Virus record (IMG/VR): IMGVR_UViG_3300035698_005223
Location: 1 to 33,753 of that record
Length of the DNA: 33,753 nt
Direction: 5' to 3' (one strand)
From: a virus
A model generated the notes under the pieces. That model ran no database searches and had not been told where the DNA came from. It saw only the letters and a program-made list of their open reading frames with translations. Positions 33,478-33,753 of this stretch are shown here, piece after piece. A program made the position numbers and the translations under genes. How positions within the stretch are numbered: position 1 is the stretch's first letter; each line of letters begins with the position of its first letter.

Positions 33478-33621
33478 TTATTTATTAATTATTATACTAT
33501 ATTCTTGTCTAAGCTTTTCTATTTCTTCTTCCATCTCTACGTCTAGTTTTTTCGAATACTTATTAAATAAATATTCTAAGTCTTCATCATCTAATGTAAA
33601 TACCTCTTCTATTTTATGCAT
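33478..33621 (-). CDS. Small acidic helical protein, 47 aa
   Basis: Unrecognised protein. I start it at the ATG at 33621, giving MHKIEEVFTLDDEDLEYL and a predicted helical, very acidic chain with the Glu-rich stretch EMEEEIEKLRQEY near the end. The open frame continues upstream to a TTG at 33726, but that part is Cys/Tyr/aromatic-rich, has no ATG and overlaps the GC-rich non-coding stretch, so I leave it out. It is the first gene of a small-gene group ending at the terminator near 31980. The next gene starts 15 bases downstream. No function can be assigned. Confidence 0.5.
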   Translation of the reverse strand: MHKIEEVFTLDDEDLEYLFNKYSKKLDVEMEEEIEKLRQEYSIIINK

Positions 33622-33753
33622 GTCATTTATGATGCAATTAAAAAAAGCACATAACAATAAATATAAGTAATAGGACGGGCTGCAAATGAACTTGGATACC
33701 TCCCAAGAGCGATACTTGTTCGTCAACTTTCACGGATTGCGTGTAACATTCCC
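33622..33753. other. Non-coding, GC-richer window end
   Basis: I see no convincing gene here. An open frame can be extended to a TTG at 33726, but its first 35 residues read as translated non-coding DNA. The bases from about 33670 to 33753 are clearly richer in G and C than the rest of the window. They include a perfect 5-bp stem with a 7-nt loop at 33691-33707. A tRNA was considered and rejected. This may be an untranslated leader or the edge of a promoter region between genome halves. Confidence 0.45.
33658..33686 (-). promoter_or_regulatory. Weak candidate promoter for right-end genes
   Basis: On the minus strand TTTG (33683-33686) is followed after 17 bases by TATATTTA (33658-33665). This partly matches the Bacteroidota TTTG / TAnnTTTG pattern, with the final G replaced by A. 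It would give a leader of about 30 bases before the ATG at 33621. The match is weak in AT-rich DNA. Confidence 0.25.

Noticed and set aside
33622-33726. N-terminal extension of the 47-aa protein from a TTG
   Set aside because: No ATG, unusual composition and overlap with the GC-rich non-coding stretch; the internal ATG gives a regular acidic protein.
33664-33753. Possible tRNA in the GC-rich right end
   Set aside because: The plus strand gives a 5-bp stem with a 7-base loop that has T at position 33, but there is no D arm, no matching T arm and no complementary acceptor ends; the minus strand lacks T33.
1-33753. Stop-codon reassignment, known in some crAss-like phages
   Set aside because: All frames are open without internal TAG or TGA, and TGA is used as a true stop in several ATGA overlaps.
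1-33753. CRISPR arrays, insertion sequences, integrase or attachment sites
   Set aside because: No regularly spaced repeats, transposase or recombinase motifs were seen; short repeats are confined to fibre genes.

Overview
The window is one end of a tailed bacteriophage genome with a crAss-like (Crassvirales-type, podoviral) structural module, probably infecting a Bacteroidota host. Reasons: every supported gene lies on the minus strand; the DNA is AT-rich; most start codons follow A-rich stretches rather than Shine-Dalgarno sites; the best promoter (31929-31961) fits the Bacteroidota pattern TTTG...TAnnTTTG; and packaging, portal, capsid, ring and muzzle-type genes follow one another in the order typical of crAss-like phages. 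Family names rest on recognising protein patterns by eye; no database search was run. Stops are TAA and TGA with no in-frame stops, so I see no sign of codon reassignment.

Layout, in the direction of transcription (right to left). (1) 33753-31998: a GC-richer non-coding stretch at the window end, then small genes including a ribbon-helix-helix regulator too short for a usual ORF cutoff (32786-32938), closed by a strong terminator (31968-31991). (2) 31961-25891: a promoter with an inverted repeat in its spacer opens a new unit holding a small YodC-like protein and a fibre/receptor-binding cluster: a long fibre with a lectin-like C-terminus, a coiled-coil fibre protein, a small fibre accessory, an LRR/BspA-like protein and a beta-helix fibre apparently split in two by a +1 frameshift. 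(3) 25870-24140: lysis cassette with a one-TM protein, a two-TM holin candidate, an amidase endolysin and an overlapping pair of membrane proteins that look like spanins. (4) 24133-15269: packaging and head genes: TerS-position gene, TerL, portal, a protein with four copies of a short motif (with its own putative promoter), scaffold candidate and major capsid protein. (5) 15243-5076: a head/neck gene, a ring/adaptor protein, a 478-aa structural protein followed by a strong hairpin terminator, further ring proteins, a hidden 49-aa coupled gene, and the 1433-aa muzzle/stabilisation protein. (6) 5045-1: four large helical or Gly-rich proteins that are candidates for internal cargo/ejection proteins; the last runs off the left edge.

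The genes form a late virion and lysis programme: fibres for host binding, lysis proteins, packaging motor, capsid, tail neck and ejected cargo. Two terminator-like hairpins (29723-29750 and 11871-11902) are not followed by room for a promoter, so they probably set gene dosage by partial read-through. The most unusual items are the frameshifted beta-helix fibre, the candidate unimolecular spanin overlapping its neighbour, the regulator/operator arrangement at the operon boundary, the double-ATGA microgene, and the repeated short motif in the protein between portal and scaffold.
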